Positions 1-7,254 of a DNA stretch of 64,000 bases are shown in pieces (positions within the stretch are counted from its first letter, which is position 1; every line of letters begins with the position of its first letter). A program made the translations under genes and the position numbers. Source of the stretch: UBA4416 sp044238845. Lineage in GTDB: Bacteria; Bacteroidota; Bacteroidia; B-17B0; Aurantibacillaceae. Below the pieces are notes generated by a model, which was not told the origin of the DNA, did not search any database, and was given only the letters and a program-made list of their open reading frames with translations. The stretch spans positions 51,400 through 115,399 of the forward strand of contig JBIICN010000006.1 of the NCBI GenBank assembly GCA_044238845.1, given 5' to 3'.

Positions 1-1
1 T

Positions 2-1189
2 AGCTTAACTGCTCCTGAAAAAGTTATGTATCAATATAAATTAGAAGGACTTGATGATAATTGGACGCCACCAACTTCAAAAACAGAAGCTACCTACTCT
101 TCATTACCACCAGGAAAATATAAGTTTTTGATAAAGGCAATGAATAATGATGGTTTATGGAATCAAACTCCAATAAGTTATGAATTTACAATTTCTCCAC
201 CATGGTATAATACTTGGTGGTTCTATGCCATTTCTGTTATTCTTTTAATTTGTGGAATTTGGTTATACAACTTTATACGTACAAAAAAACTAATTGCGGA
301 TAAACAAAAACTAGAGAAAACAGTTGACGAACGAACGCATGAATTACGTGAAGAAAAAGAAAAAGTAGAAAGCATTAATAAAGAAGTGATTCAACAAAAA
401 TCGGTCATTGAACATAAAAATATCGAAATTACAGATAGTATTAAATACGCCAAAAACATTCAAGAAGCTTTATTACCAAGTTTAATCGAAATTGACAAAT
501 TATTTGAGAAAAGCTTTGTATTGTACATGCCTAAAGATATTGTGAGTGGAGATTTTTACTGGTTCGCAAAAAATGGTAATACACGTTTTATTGCAGCGGT
601 GGATTGCACCGGCCATGGTGTGCCAGGAGCTTTTATGAGTATTGTTGGGAATACCATACTAAATGAAATTGTAAACGAAAAGAAAATTACTATTCCTGGA
701 GATATTCTATTAGAGCTTCATAAGGGAGTTAAGATAGCCTTAAATCAAAATGCGGTCGAATTTGAAAGACGTGACGGTATGGATATTACCTTATGTGCTT
801 TTAACGAAAACGCTAATGAAATACAGTATGCTGGTGCCAATAGACCATTATGGATTTACAGAAAAGACCGTAACTACGAATTAGAAATTATTAAAGCTAC
901 TAAATTCCCAATTGGAGGTTTAGAACTTGAAGAAAGTCGTGTATATCAAAATCATGTGGTTAAAGTAAATGAAGGTGATACGTTGTATTTATTTAGTGAT
1001 GGTTATGCCGATCAGTTTGGTGGGCCAAAAGGTAAAAAGTTTATGTTAACTAACTTACAAAAAACACTGCTTCAAAACATCGAATTACCAATGGAAACTC
1101 AGAAACTAAAACTGATGGAAGCTTTTATAGATTGGAAACAAGATACCGAGCAAATTGATGATGTTTTAGTGATTGGAATTAAAATATAA
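2..1189 (+). CDS. Membrane sensor with SpoIIE-type phosphatase domain (5' end cut by window)
   Basis: The reading frame is open from the first bases of the window, so the true start lies upstream; the first ATG at 26 is internal. In order there is the end of a Y_Y_Y domain (a beta-sandwich that follows two-component propellers), one membrane helix after the YNTWWF segment, a charged coiled coil, and a PPM/SpoIIE serine phosphatase domain with the motifs SGDFYWF, DCTGHGVPGAF, GMDITL and SDGYADQ. Those Asp residues bind the metal ions in this family. Such proteins sense a signal outside the inner membrane and dephosphorylate a cytoplasmic partner, often an anti-sigma-factor antagonist. No partner is visible here, so signal and target are unknown. 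Confidence 0.85.
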   Translation, partial: SLTAPEKVMYQYKLEGLDDNWTPPTSKTEATYSSLPPGKYKFLIKAMNNDGLWNQTPISYEFTISPPWYNTWWFYAISVILLICGIWLYNFIRTKKLIADKQKLEKTVDERTHELREEKEKVESINKEVIQQKSVIEHKNIEITDSIKYAKNIQEALLPSLIEIDKLFEKSFVLYMPKDIVSGDFYWFAKNGNTRFIAAVDCTGHGVPGAFMSIVGNTILNEIVNEKKITIPGDILLELHKGVKIALNQNAVEFERRDGMDITLCAFNENANEIQYAGANRPLWIYRKDRNYELEIIKATKFPIGGLELEESRVYQNHVVKVNEGDTLYLFSDGYADQFGGPKGKKFMLTNLQKTLLQNIELPMETQKLKLMEAFIDWKQDTEQIDDVLVIGIKI

Positions 1190-1249
1190 TTTGTTTGATT
1201 CTGTGCTAAAAATCATTTTAACGGTAGGTTCTATTCCTTATTTTTTATT

Positions 1250-1257
1250 TAAATTTG
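1250..1257 (+). promoter_or_regulatory. Possible -7 promoter box of the precursor peptide gene
   Basis: TAAATTTG fits the Bacteroidota -7 consensus TAnnTTTG and would place the transcript start near 1264, about 15 bases before the ATG at 1279. No convincing TTTG is seen at the -33 distance, so this is a half match. A start there would leave the upstream TTG at 1255 outside the transcript, which favours the ATG. Confidence 0.4.
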
Positions 1258-1278
1258 TTTAAACCTAAAAAATATATT

Positions 1279-1503
1279 ATGAAACTATTCAAGAAAAAAT
1301 CAGAAAAAACTGCTGTTAAAGCTACAATTACTAAATTAGACAAAAATCAGTTAGAAACTGTTGTTGGTGGTGCTGCAAATCCTGGTGAACCTATTGGAGG
1401 AATTGTTGTTAAAGGAGGACGCCTAGAAACTGTTGTTGGTGGTGCTGCAAATCCTGGTGAACCTATTGGAGGAATTGTTGTTAAAGGAGGGCGCCCATAC
1501 TGA
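1279..1503 (+). CDS. Double-glycine-leader peptide precursor with two core repeats (putative RiPP precursor)
   Basis: A 74-residue peptide. A Lys-rich N-terminus leads into a leader ending KLDKNQLETVVGG (GG at 30-31), which resembles the GG leaders of Bacteroidota natural-product precursors. Residues 25-48 and 49-72 are the same 24-residue unit, each made of the leader end LETVVGG plus the core AANPGEPIGGIVVKGGR. Cutting after both GG sites would release two related core peptides. The core is Gly-rich with two Pro residues and has no Cys, Ser or Thr, so lanthionine or thiazole chemistry is unlikely. The next gene encodes a prolyl-hydroxylase-like enzyme, which makes Pro the obvious target. 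A TTG at 1255 would add eight residues; the ATG is preferred. Precursor status is inferred from leader, size and context. Confidence 0.7.
   Translation: MKLFKKKSEKTAVKATITKLDKNQLETVVGGAANPGEPIGGIVVKGGRLETVVGGAANPGEPIGGIVVKGGRPY
1351..1494 (+). repeat. Two direct 72-base repeats inside the precursor gene
   Basis: Units 1351-1422 and 1423-1494 differ at only two bases: tta/cta at the first codon and gga/ggg near the end. Both differences are silent. The near identity points to a recent duplication or gene conversion that copied the cleavage motif together with the core. Confidence 0.95.
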
Positions 1504-1513
1504 TTTTAGTATT

Positions 1514-1548
1514 AAAAAAAACACCAAAAGTATTTGGTGTTTTTTTTT
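1514..1548 (+). terminator. Rho-independent terminator after the precursor gene, possibly leaky
   Basis: A perfect hairpin with arms around ACACCAAA and TTTGGTGT, loop AGTA (1529-1532), extended by A-T pairs and followed by a run of T. It lies between the precursor and the oxygenase gene. Partial read-through would give much more precursor than enzyme. Confidence 0.8.
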
Positions 1549-1583
1549 GAATATTTTTTTTGGTAAAAATCAAAAAAGTACAA

Positions 1584-2600
1584 ATGAATAATCCAGAAGA
1601 AATAGTATTAGAGAGTGGCGTAAATTGTATTATACATTTACTTGAATTTAAAAAAATCGCTTTTTCAAGGTTACAAATTAGATCTTTTTTTAAAGAAAAA
1701 TTTGAAAATAGTGCAATTACCTTAAATGATGTCTCTATTTGTTTAAAGAAGTTAGGGATTAAAAATACAGGATATAGTTTATCAAAAATTTCTGATATAA
1801 AACAAAGTTTTCTGCCAATAATTTCATATAATTTTGATAAGAAATCTTCAACCAATGAGTTTATTGTAATTACTAAAATCGACTCTGATTTTATTTATTA
1901 TATAAATAATTATGGTGAGTTACAAAATGAAAAAAAAGCAAGTTTTAAAAAAAACTGGAACAATATTATACTAAAGGTAATCATTAATAAGAAGTCAATA
2001 AAAGGACATCTATCTTATCTAAAAAAAGAAGCATCCGAAAAAAACAACTATACAAAATCTATAAAAATAGTAGATAATTTCCTCTCAAGTAGCGAATGTG
2101 ATTATATTATCAATTTCTATAAAAAAAATCAACTATTTCAAAAAAGCCGATTAACAGCTCTTATTTCTATTAATGACGAGCAATCATTTTCATATCAATC
2201 AAATTATAGGACCAGCGAATCATGCTTACTTGAAATGAAAAATGAAAAAATTGATATCATTTATCAAAAGGTAAAATCCTTGTTAAAAATTAAACTCTCT
2301 CAAATAGAACCTTTACAATGTGTTAGATATAAAAAGAATACATATTTCGCACCTCATTTTGATAGTAACGAACTATTAAATAGAAAATATACACTTTTAA
2401 TTTATTTAAATGATGATTTTTCAGGAGGCGAAACATATTTTCCTGAATTAAAAAAAAGCATCAAACCTAAAAAAGGTACTGCCTTATTATTCAAAAATTT
2501 TATAAATAAAAAAAGAAGTACAATATACTCTCTTCATGCTGGTTTACCTGTTAGTAAAGGTGTCAAATATGCCTGTAATATTTGGATAAAGGGAAAATAA
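1584..2600 (+). CDS. Pseudo-C39 peptidase domain fused to prolyl 4-hydroxylase-type 2OG-Fe(II) oxygenase
   Basis: 338 residues from the ATG at 1584; a TTG at 1560 would add eight. Residues 3-132 follow the C39 (bacteriocin-processing) peptidase pattern, but the nucleophile Cys of the usual CGxxC is Ser11 in SGVNC, the catalytic His site reads Glu92 in NEFIVIT, and the Asp-Pro site reads Asn-Asn (108-109). Residues 160-338 match prolyl 4-hydroxylases: YRTS, the iron ligands His258 and Asp260 in HFD, GGETYFP, the distal ligand His318 in LHAG, and Lys328 as the likely 2-oxoglutarate anchor. The gene directly follows the GG-leader precursor. I infer that the dead protease domain binds the leader and the oxygenase hydroxylates the core, probably at Pro. 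No exporter or active leader protease is adjacent. Fold assignments are strong, especially the oxygenase; the substrate is inferred. Confidence 0.8.
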   Translation: MNNPEEIVLESGVNCIIHLLEFKKIAFSRLQIRSFFKEKFENSAITLNDVSICLKKLGIKNTGYSLSKISDIKQSFLPIISYNFDKKSSTNEFIVITKIDSDFIYYINNYGELQNEKKASFKKNWNNIILKVIINKKSIKGHLSYLKKEASEKNNYTKSIKIVDNFLSSSECDYIINFYKKNQLFQKSRLTALISINDEQSFSYQSNYRTSESCLLEMKNEKIDIIYQKVKSLLKIKLSQIEPLQCVRYKKNTYFAPHFDSNELLNRKYTLLIYLNDDFSGGETYFPELKKSIKPKKGTALLFKNFINKKRSTIYSLHAGLPVSKGVKYACNIWIKGK

Positions 2601-2626
2601 TCCATTTGTCTGACTCTTCATAAAAC

Positions 2627-2648
2627 ACCGAAAACTTGGTACTTTTTT
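2627..2648 (+). terminator. Weak possible terminator after the oxygenase gene
   Basis: A five-pair stem ACCGA/TTGGT (one G-T pair) with loop AAAC, followed by six T. The rest of 2601-2844 is AT-rich. I see no coding region or clear promoter in it, only two trivially short ATG frames. Confidence 0.4.
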
Positions 2649-2844
2649 CGTTTAACTTTTCTCACACTTTATTAATATAGCTTCAAAATATTATAATTAA
2701 AATTTAGTAAGATATTAATTATTTACAGTTAACAGCTTTGTTTCAATTAAAATATGGACTTAACCCAATAGGTTTTTAAAATTTCTCATAACATTATGAT
2801 TTTTTCCTGTCATTATTTTACTTAAATTAGTCCTTTATTAGTTT

Positions 2845-3933
2845 ATGAAAAATCAGTACTGTATTATAATGGCTGGAGGCGTTGGCACGCGTTTTTGGCC
2901 AATGAGCACCACTGCTCACCCTAAACAATTTCTAGACATTCTTGGAACTGGAAGAACTCTCATACAACAAACATTTGACCGTTTTAAAGAACTTTGTCCT
3001 GCATCCAATATTTATGTTGTAACCAGCGATATTTATGAAGGCTTAGTGGCTGAACAATTACCTGATCTTCCAAAAGAAAATATTTTAACCGAACCTTCTC
3101 GTAAAAATACAGCTCCTTGCGTGGCTTATGCTTCCTATAAAATTCATCAATTAAATCCAAAAGCAATTACGGTTGTTGCACCTTCAGATCATTTAATCAC
3201 CAAAGAAGATACATTTATTAAAGCCATTAAATCATGTTTTGCAAAAGCAAAAAATGAAGATTGCCTAGTTACTCTTGGCATTAAACCTTCTCGTCCTGAT
3301 ACTGGTTATGGTTACATTCAATTTGTTGATTCCCCAGTTGAAGAAAAAGACAAGCGTATGTTTAAGGTAAAAACATTTACTGAAAAACCAGATTTAGACA
3401 CCGCTAAATTTTTTATTGAAACTGGAGAATTTCTATGGAATAGTGGCATTTTTATTTGGAGTACCAAAAGTATTATTAATGCTTTTGAGCAACACGATTC
3501 TGAATTAGCCAGTCTTTTTAAAGAAGGCAATGAATATTACAATACTCCAAAAGAAAAAGAATTTATTACTCGCGCCTACAATGTTTGCAAAAACGATTCT
3601 ATAGATTATAGCGTAATGGAAAAGGCAAAAAATGTATACGTGCGTTCTTCCATTATTGGATGGAGTGATTTAGGAACTTGGGGATCTTTGTATACCCACA
3701 TTAAACACGACAAAGGAAGTAATGCCTTAGTTGGAAAAAATGTTATTCAATATGGTTGCAATAACTGTATTGTTCATGTACCTAAAGATAAATTAGTTGT
3801 TTTACAAGGATTAGAAGATTATATCGTGGTAGAATCTGATGGTGTTTTAATGGTTTGTAAAAAACAAGACGAACAACAAATCAGAAATTTTGTAAACGAC
3901 GTTAAAGTTCAAAAAGGCGATAAATTTGTTTAA
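2845..3933 (+). CDS. manC: Mannose-1-phosphate guanylyltransferase
   Basis: Makes GDP-mannose from mannose 1-phosphate and GTP, the donor for mannose, fucose and rhamnose units of surface glycans. The N-terminal nucleotide-binding loop AGGVGTRFWPMS and the following PKQFL are the family signature; FTEKPD, WNSGIF and IDYSVMEK are further conserved blocks. At 362 residues it is the single-domain form, without the phosphomannose-isomerase domain of the bifunctional ManC/AlgA proteins. It stands apart from the polysaccharide operon at 45471-52577 but could feed it. Confidence 0.9.
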   Translation: MKNQYCIIMAGGVGTRFWPMSTTAHPKQFLDILGTGRTLIQQTFDRFKELCPASNIYVVTSDIYEGLVAEQLPDLPKENILTEPSRKNTAPCVAYASYKIHQLNPKAITVVAPSDHLITKEDTFIKAIKSCFAKAKNEDCLVTLGIKPSRPDTGYGYIQFVDSPVEEKDKRMFKVKTFTEKPDLDTAKFFIETGEFLWNSGIFIWSTKSIINAFEQHDSELASLFKEGNEYYNTPKEKEFITRAYNVCKNDSIDYSVMEKAKNVYVRSSIIGWSDLGTWGSLYTHIKHDKGSNALVGKNVIQYGCNNCIVHVPKDKLVVLQGLEDYIVVESDGVLMVCKKQDEQQIRNFVNDVKVQKGDKFV

Positions 3934-3942
3934 TTCTAACTT

Positions 3943-3966
3943 GTCACACTGAGCGGAGTCGAAGTG
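3943..3966 (+). repeat. Hairpin repeat family 1, copy 1
   Basis: About 24 bases, begins GTCACACT, central GAGCGGAGTCGA, ends AGTG. Stem arms ACACT/AGTGT. It lies in the 63-base gap between manC and the MFS gene. Confidence 0.85.
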
Positions 3967-3996
3967 TATCAATATAATATTTTATAATTAAAAAAT

Positions 3997-5265
3997 ATGC
4001 CAAACGCTCAACAAAACAAAAACATTAATAAATTAATCATCGTAGCAGCTCTTGGATACTTTGTAGATATTTACGATTTATTATTGTTTGGCGTTGAACG
4101 TTTTGACAGCTTAAATGATATTTTACCCGAACAATATCCTGGTATTTCTGAATCAGTTAAAAAATCTTTAAATCTTATTTACGGAAAATTGCTTCTTAAT
4201 TGGCAAATGGCAGGAATGTTATTTGGAGGAATTTTTTGGGGAATTTTAGGAGACAAAAAAGGAAGATTATCAGTTTTATTTGGTTCTATTTTAGTATACT
4301 CAATTGCCAATATTTTAAATGGCATGGTTCATAGTACCGATTCTTATATGGTATTGCGTTTTATTTCAGGCTTTGGCTTAGCTGGCGAATTAGGAGCAGG
4401 AATTACTTTGGTAAGCGAAAGCATGAGTAAAGAACGTCGTGGTTATGGCACTATGATTGTGGCAACAGTTGGTGTATTTGGAGCAGTTGTAGCGGGCTTT
4501 ATGGGCGAAGTTATTACTAACTGGCGTTACTCTTTCTACTTAGGCGGAGGGATGGGATTAGCGTTATTACTACTTCGTATTGGTGTATTTGAATCAGGAA
4601 TGTTTCACGCTGTTAAATCTGAATCAAATATTAAAAAAGGAAATATATTACAACTTTTCGCAAATAGACATAGTATCACTAAATACCTTTGCATCATCTT
4701 TGTTACCGTTCCTGTTTGGTACGTCATGGGAACCTTGGTTTTATTTTCACCAGAATTAAGTGAATTAATGGGGCTGCCAGAAAAATCTATTTCAGCTGGA
4801 AAATCCATCATGTATGCTTACGCAGGAATTACTATTGGAGACATTGCTTCTGGTTTGATTAGCCAATTATTAAAATCTCGTAAAAAAGCCTTTGCTATTT
4901 TCTTATCATTAACAGTGTTAGGAGTGGTTTTATATTTCATGTATGGCGGAGTTTCAGTTGCGGTCTTCTACTCTATTGTTGCTTTTATAGGTTTTGCTAC
5001 TGGCTATTGGGCTGTTTTTATCAGCTCTGCGTCCGAATTATTTGGCACTAATATCAGAGCAACGGCAACAACCACAGCTCCTAATTTTGTGAGAGCATCT
5101 ACCATTTTAATTTCATTATTATTAAGTTTAGTCATTTCTGTTTTAGATGTTGACAAATTATTAGCCACTAAAATTACAGGCGCCATTATTATTAGCCTTG
5201 GATTTATTGCTCTGTATTTCTTAGAAGAAACCTTTGGTAAAGATTTAAATTATGTCGAAAAATAA
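3997..5265 (+). CDS. MFS transporter, substrate unknown
   Basis: 422 residues with about 12 hydrophobic segments. The first contains an acidic YFVDIYDLLLFG motif; GDKKGR between segments 2 and 3 is the MFS motif A, and GLAGELGAGITLVSE marks the fourth or fifth helix. The style resembles metabolite:H+ symporters (sugar or organic-acid carriers), with a long loop after the first helix. It ends 14 bases inside the next gene, so the two are probably cotranscribed. Nothing visible identifies the substrate. Confidence 0.8.
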   Translation: MPNAQQNKNINKLIIVAALGYFVDIYDLLLFGVERFDSLNDILPEQYPGISESVKKSLNLIYGKLLLNWQMAGMLFGGIFWGILGDKKGRLSVLFGSILVYSIANILNGMVHSTDSYMVLRFISGFGLAGELGAGITLVSESMSKERRGYGTMIVATVGVFGAVVAGFMGEVITNWRYSFYLGGGMGLALLLLRIGVFESGMFHAVKSESNIKKGNILQLFANRHSITKYLCIIFVTVPVWYVMGTLVLFSPELSELMGLPEKSISAGKSIMYAYAGITIGDIASGLISQLLKSRKKAFAIFLSLTVLGVVLYFMYGGVSVAVFYSIVAFIGFATGYWAVFISSASELFGTNIRATATTTAPNFVRASTILISLLLSLVISVLDVDKLLATKITGAIIISLGFIALYFLEETFGKDLNYVEK

Positions 5266-5620
5266 ACCCACGGTTGTTATTGGTGCTTCTCCTAATAGCG
5301 ATAGATATAGCTATAAAGCAACCATTAGTTTACAACAACATCAACAGCCGGTTTTTCCTATTGGTATTAGAAACGGACAAATAAATGGATTAGACATAAT
5401 AACTAATAAACCAGCTTTAGAAAATATTGATACCGTTACTTTATATGTAGGTCCAGATAATCAAAGTCCTTGGATTGATTATATTTTTTCTCTAAACCCA
5501 AAACGTATTATTTTTAATCCAGGAACCGAAAATCCAGAGTTTGAAGCATTAGCAGAAAGCAAAGGAATTGAAGCATTAGAAGCGTGTACGTTAGTTTTAT
5601 TATCTATTAATCAGTATTAA
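5252..5620 (+). CDS. CoA-binding domain protein (YccU-like)
   Basis: 122 residues, a single Rossmann-like CoA_binding_2 domain: the N-terminal VVIGASPNSDRYSY loop corresponds to the GAS nucleotide loop, then VFPIGI and a hydrophobic strand before the glycine of the third loop (FNPGTENPEFE). The family resembles the CoA-binding part of succinyl-CoA synthetase alpha; its cellular role is not settled. It overlaps the MFS gene by 14 bases. Confidence 0.8.
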   Translation: MSKNKPTVVIGASPNSDRYSYKATISLQQHQQPVFPIGIRNGQINGLDIITNKPALENIDTVTLYVGPDNQSPWIDYIFSLNPKRIIFNPGTENPEFEALAESKGIEALEACTLVLLSINQY

Positions 5621-5622
5621 TT

Positions 5623-5646
5623 GTCACGTTGAGCGGAGTCGAAACG
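5623..5646 (+). repeat. Hairpin repeat family 1, copy 2
   Basis: Begins GTCACGTT, centre GAGCGGAGTCGA, ends AACG. Stem arms ACGTT/AACGT, so both arms differ from copy 1 in a compensated way. It lies between the CoA-binding and elaA-like genes, eight bases before the start at 5655. Confidence 0.85.
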
Positions 5647-5654
5647 TTTTTCAT

Positions 5655-6119
5655 ATGATAACATTTACCACCAAATCCTTTAACGAATTAAATACTATTG
5701 AACTTTATCAATTATTACAATTACGTTCTGAGGTTTTTGTGGTTGAACAAAACTGTCCTTATTTGGATATGGATGATAAAGACCAAAAATCATTTCATGT
5801 GCTTGGTTTCAACAATAGCAAATTAGTAGCCTGTACCAGATTAGTTCCAATTGGCGTTTCATATAACAAAGAGCCCTCCATTGGAAGAGTCGTTACTCAC
5901 CCGTCGGTGCGCAGTTTAGGTTACGGTAAATTACTAATGGAATACAGTATTGCTGAAACAAAAAAACGTTTTAATTCCAATGTTATCGTTATTGGCGCTC
6001 AATGCTACCTAGACAGATTTTACCAAAACCTAGGTTTTGTTCCCGAAGGAGAAATGTATTTAGAAGACAATATTCCTCACATGACAATGAGATTGTCACC
6101 GTCATTGCGATCCATCTAG
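5655..6119 (+). CDS. elaA: ElaA-like GNAT N-acetyltransferase
   Basis: 154 residues. LLQLRSEVFVVEQNCPYLDMD is the ElaA signature, and the later IGRVVTHPSVRSLGYGKLLM is the acetyl-CoA pyrophosphate-binding motif A. The substrate of this family is not established. The last eight codons (LSPSLRSI and the TAG) run into an intergenic repeat beginning at 6101, so the native C-terminus was probably rewritten by the repeat. Conserved core motifs all lie upstream of it, so the enzyme is likely intact. Confidence 0.8.
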   Translation: MITFTTKSFNELNTIELYQLLQLRSEVFVVEQNCPYLDMDDKDQKSFHVLGFNNSKLVACTRLVPIGVSYNKEPSIGRVVTHPSVRSLGYGKLLMEYSIAETKKRFNSNVIVIGAQCYLDRFYQNLGFVPEGEMYLEDNIPHMTMRLSPSLRSI

Positions 6120-6214
6120 TGCCTTAGAAGCAATCGGATACAATGCTTATTAAGCACAAACATCTTTTAACAAATCATTTTTGAGATTGCTTCGTCGTAC
6201 CTCCTCGCAATGAC
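6101..6214. repeat. Convergent pair of repeat family 2
   Basis: The plus-strand copy 6101-6135 begins GTCATTGCGA and ends GAAGCAATC; the minus-strand copy 6185-6214 has the same ends (GTCATTGCGA...GAAGCAATC) with a different centre. The two face each other, like paired REP elements. The first copy contains the stop codon of the elaA-like gene at 6117-6119. Confidence 0.75.
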
Positions 6215-6296
6215 GGAAAAACAAAGGTTCCATAAAAAAGCTTTCACTTATTTACAGAACCATGTCAACAACAAACAAAAAAATTAACAAAAACCT

Positions 6297-6329
6297 TTTG
6301 TAAAATTACTATTTAATGTAGTATATTCG
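6297..6329 (+). promoter_or_regulatory. Promoter of the XRE/S24 regulator gene
   Basis: TTTG at 6297-6300, 21-base spacer, then TATATTCG at 6322-6329 (one mismatch to TAnnTTTG). The transcript start would fall near 6336, inside the palindrome at 6330-6346. Confidence 0.55.
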
Positions 6330-6346
6330 TGCTACAATTTGTAGCA
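6330..6346 (+). promoter_or_regulatory. Probable operator of the XRE/S24 regulator
   Basis: Perfect palindrome TGCTACA-ATT-TGTAGCA. A further TGTAG half-site at 6317-6321 faces the first arm. It overlaps the expected transcript start and lies 10 bases before the ATG, as expected for autorepression by the dimeric regulator encoded next. Confidence 0.6.
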
Positions 6347-6356
6347 ATTTAAAATT

Positions 6357-7139
6357 ATGAGTAAAGTATTTAGTAATTTAAAGTATTTGCGTTTGCAAAA
6401 AGGCTTATCGCAAGAGCAATTAGCCGACAATTTAGGAATTACTCGTTCTCGCTTAGGCGCCTACGAAGAAAACCGAAATGAACCATCTATTGATTTATTA
6501 ATTGCCATTTCAGATTTTTTTCATGTGGCCGTTGATGCCTTAGTACGTGGCGATTTAAGCAAAACAAGTTTGGATGGCTTAATGAAAATTGGCAAAAACC
6601 GTATGTTATTCCCCGTTTTAATTGACGATGACGGAAGAGACATGGTGGAATTAGTGCCATTAAAAGCTAGCGCTGGTTATTTAAAAGGCTATGCTGATCC
6701 AGAATACATGGAGCGCTTACCTCGTATGAAATTACCTTTTTTACCAACTGGTAAACACAGAGCCTTCCCTATTAAAGGCGATAGCATGCCTCCAATTAAA
6801 GAAGGTTCTTTTGTTATTGCTAAATACTTGGAACGTTTAGAAGATGTAAAAAACGGACAAACGTACATTGTTGTTACTAAAGATGAAGGATTATCTTACA
6901 AACGTATATTTAATTTAAATACAAAGAAAGGCACATTAGAATGTCATTCAGATAATAAAATGTATCAACCATACAAAGTAAACTTGAGAGACGTTGTAGA
7001 ACTTTGGGAATACACATGTAGCATTAACATGAGCGATTACAGAGAAGAGGAATTGAATGTTGGTAGTATTATGAATATGTTGCGAAATCTACAGGTAGAA
7101 ATGGAGGTGATTAAAAAGCAAGGAAAAAAATCTAATTAA
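6357..7139 (+). CDS. XRE-family repressor with LexA-type S24 domain
   Basis: 260 residues. Residues 7-62 form a helix-turn-helix 3 domain (LRLQKGLSQEQLADNLGITR). Residues about 100-220 form an S24/LexA-like domain: cleavage-site-like Ala106-Gly107 in ASAGY, catalytic-type Ser143 in GDSM and Lys182 in SYKRI, with spacings close to those of LexA. It may therefore cleave itself on a stress signal, as LexA and phage CI do. A palindrome over its own promoter suggests autorepression. There are no phage genes around it, so it looks like a resident chromosomal regulator. Its regulon cannot be read from this window. Confidence 0.85.
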   Translation: MSKVFSNLKYLRLQKGLSQEQLADNLGITRSRLGAYEENRNEPSIDLLIAISDFFHVAVDALVRGDLSKTSLDGLMKIGKNRMLFPVLIDDDGRDMVELVPLKASAGYLKGYADPEYMERLPRMKLPFLPTGKHRAFPIKGDSMPPIKEGSFVIAKYLERLEDVKNGQTYIVVTKDEGLSYKRIFNLNTKKGTLECHSDNKMYQPYKVNLRDVVELWEYTCSINMSDYREEELNVGSIMNMLRNLQVEMEVIKKQGKKSN

Positions 7140-7254
7140 TATAATTTAATTTTAAAAATAGGAAGTTTATTAAACTAATATTATAAGAATGATTAAATAA
7201 TATCTATTTAAACTAAGTCAGATATTGATGAAGAGAGTTAAAGGGTTTTATATT

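Noticed and set aside
1255..1278. TTG start for the precursor peptide
   Set aside because: It overlaps the likely -7 promoter box; the ATG at 1279 gives a normal leader.
1481..1855. Minus-strand frame of 124 codons overlapping the precursor and oxygenase genes
   Set aside because: It is antisense to the conserved C39-like domain, has low complexity and no family resemblance.
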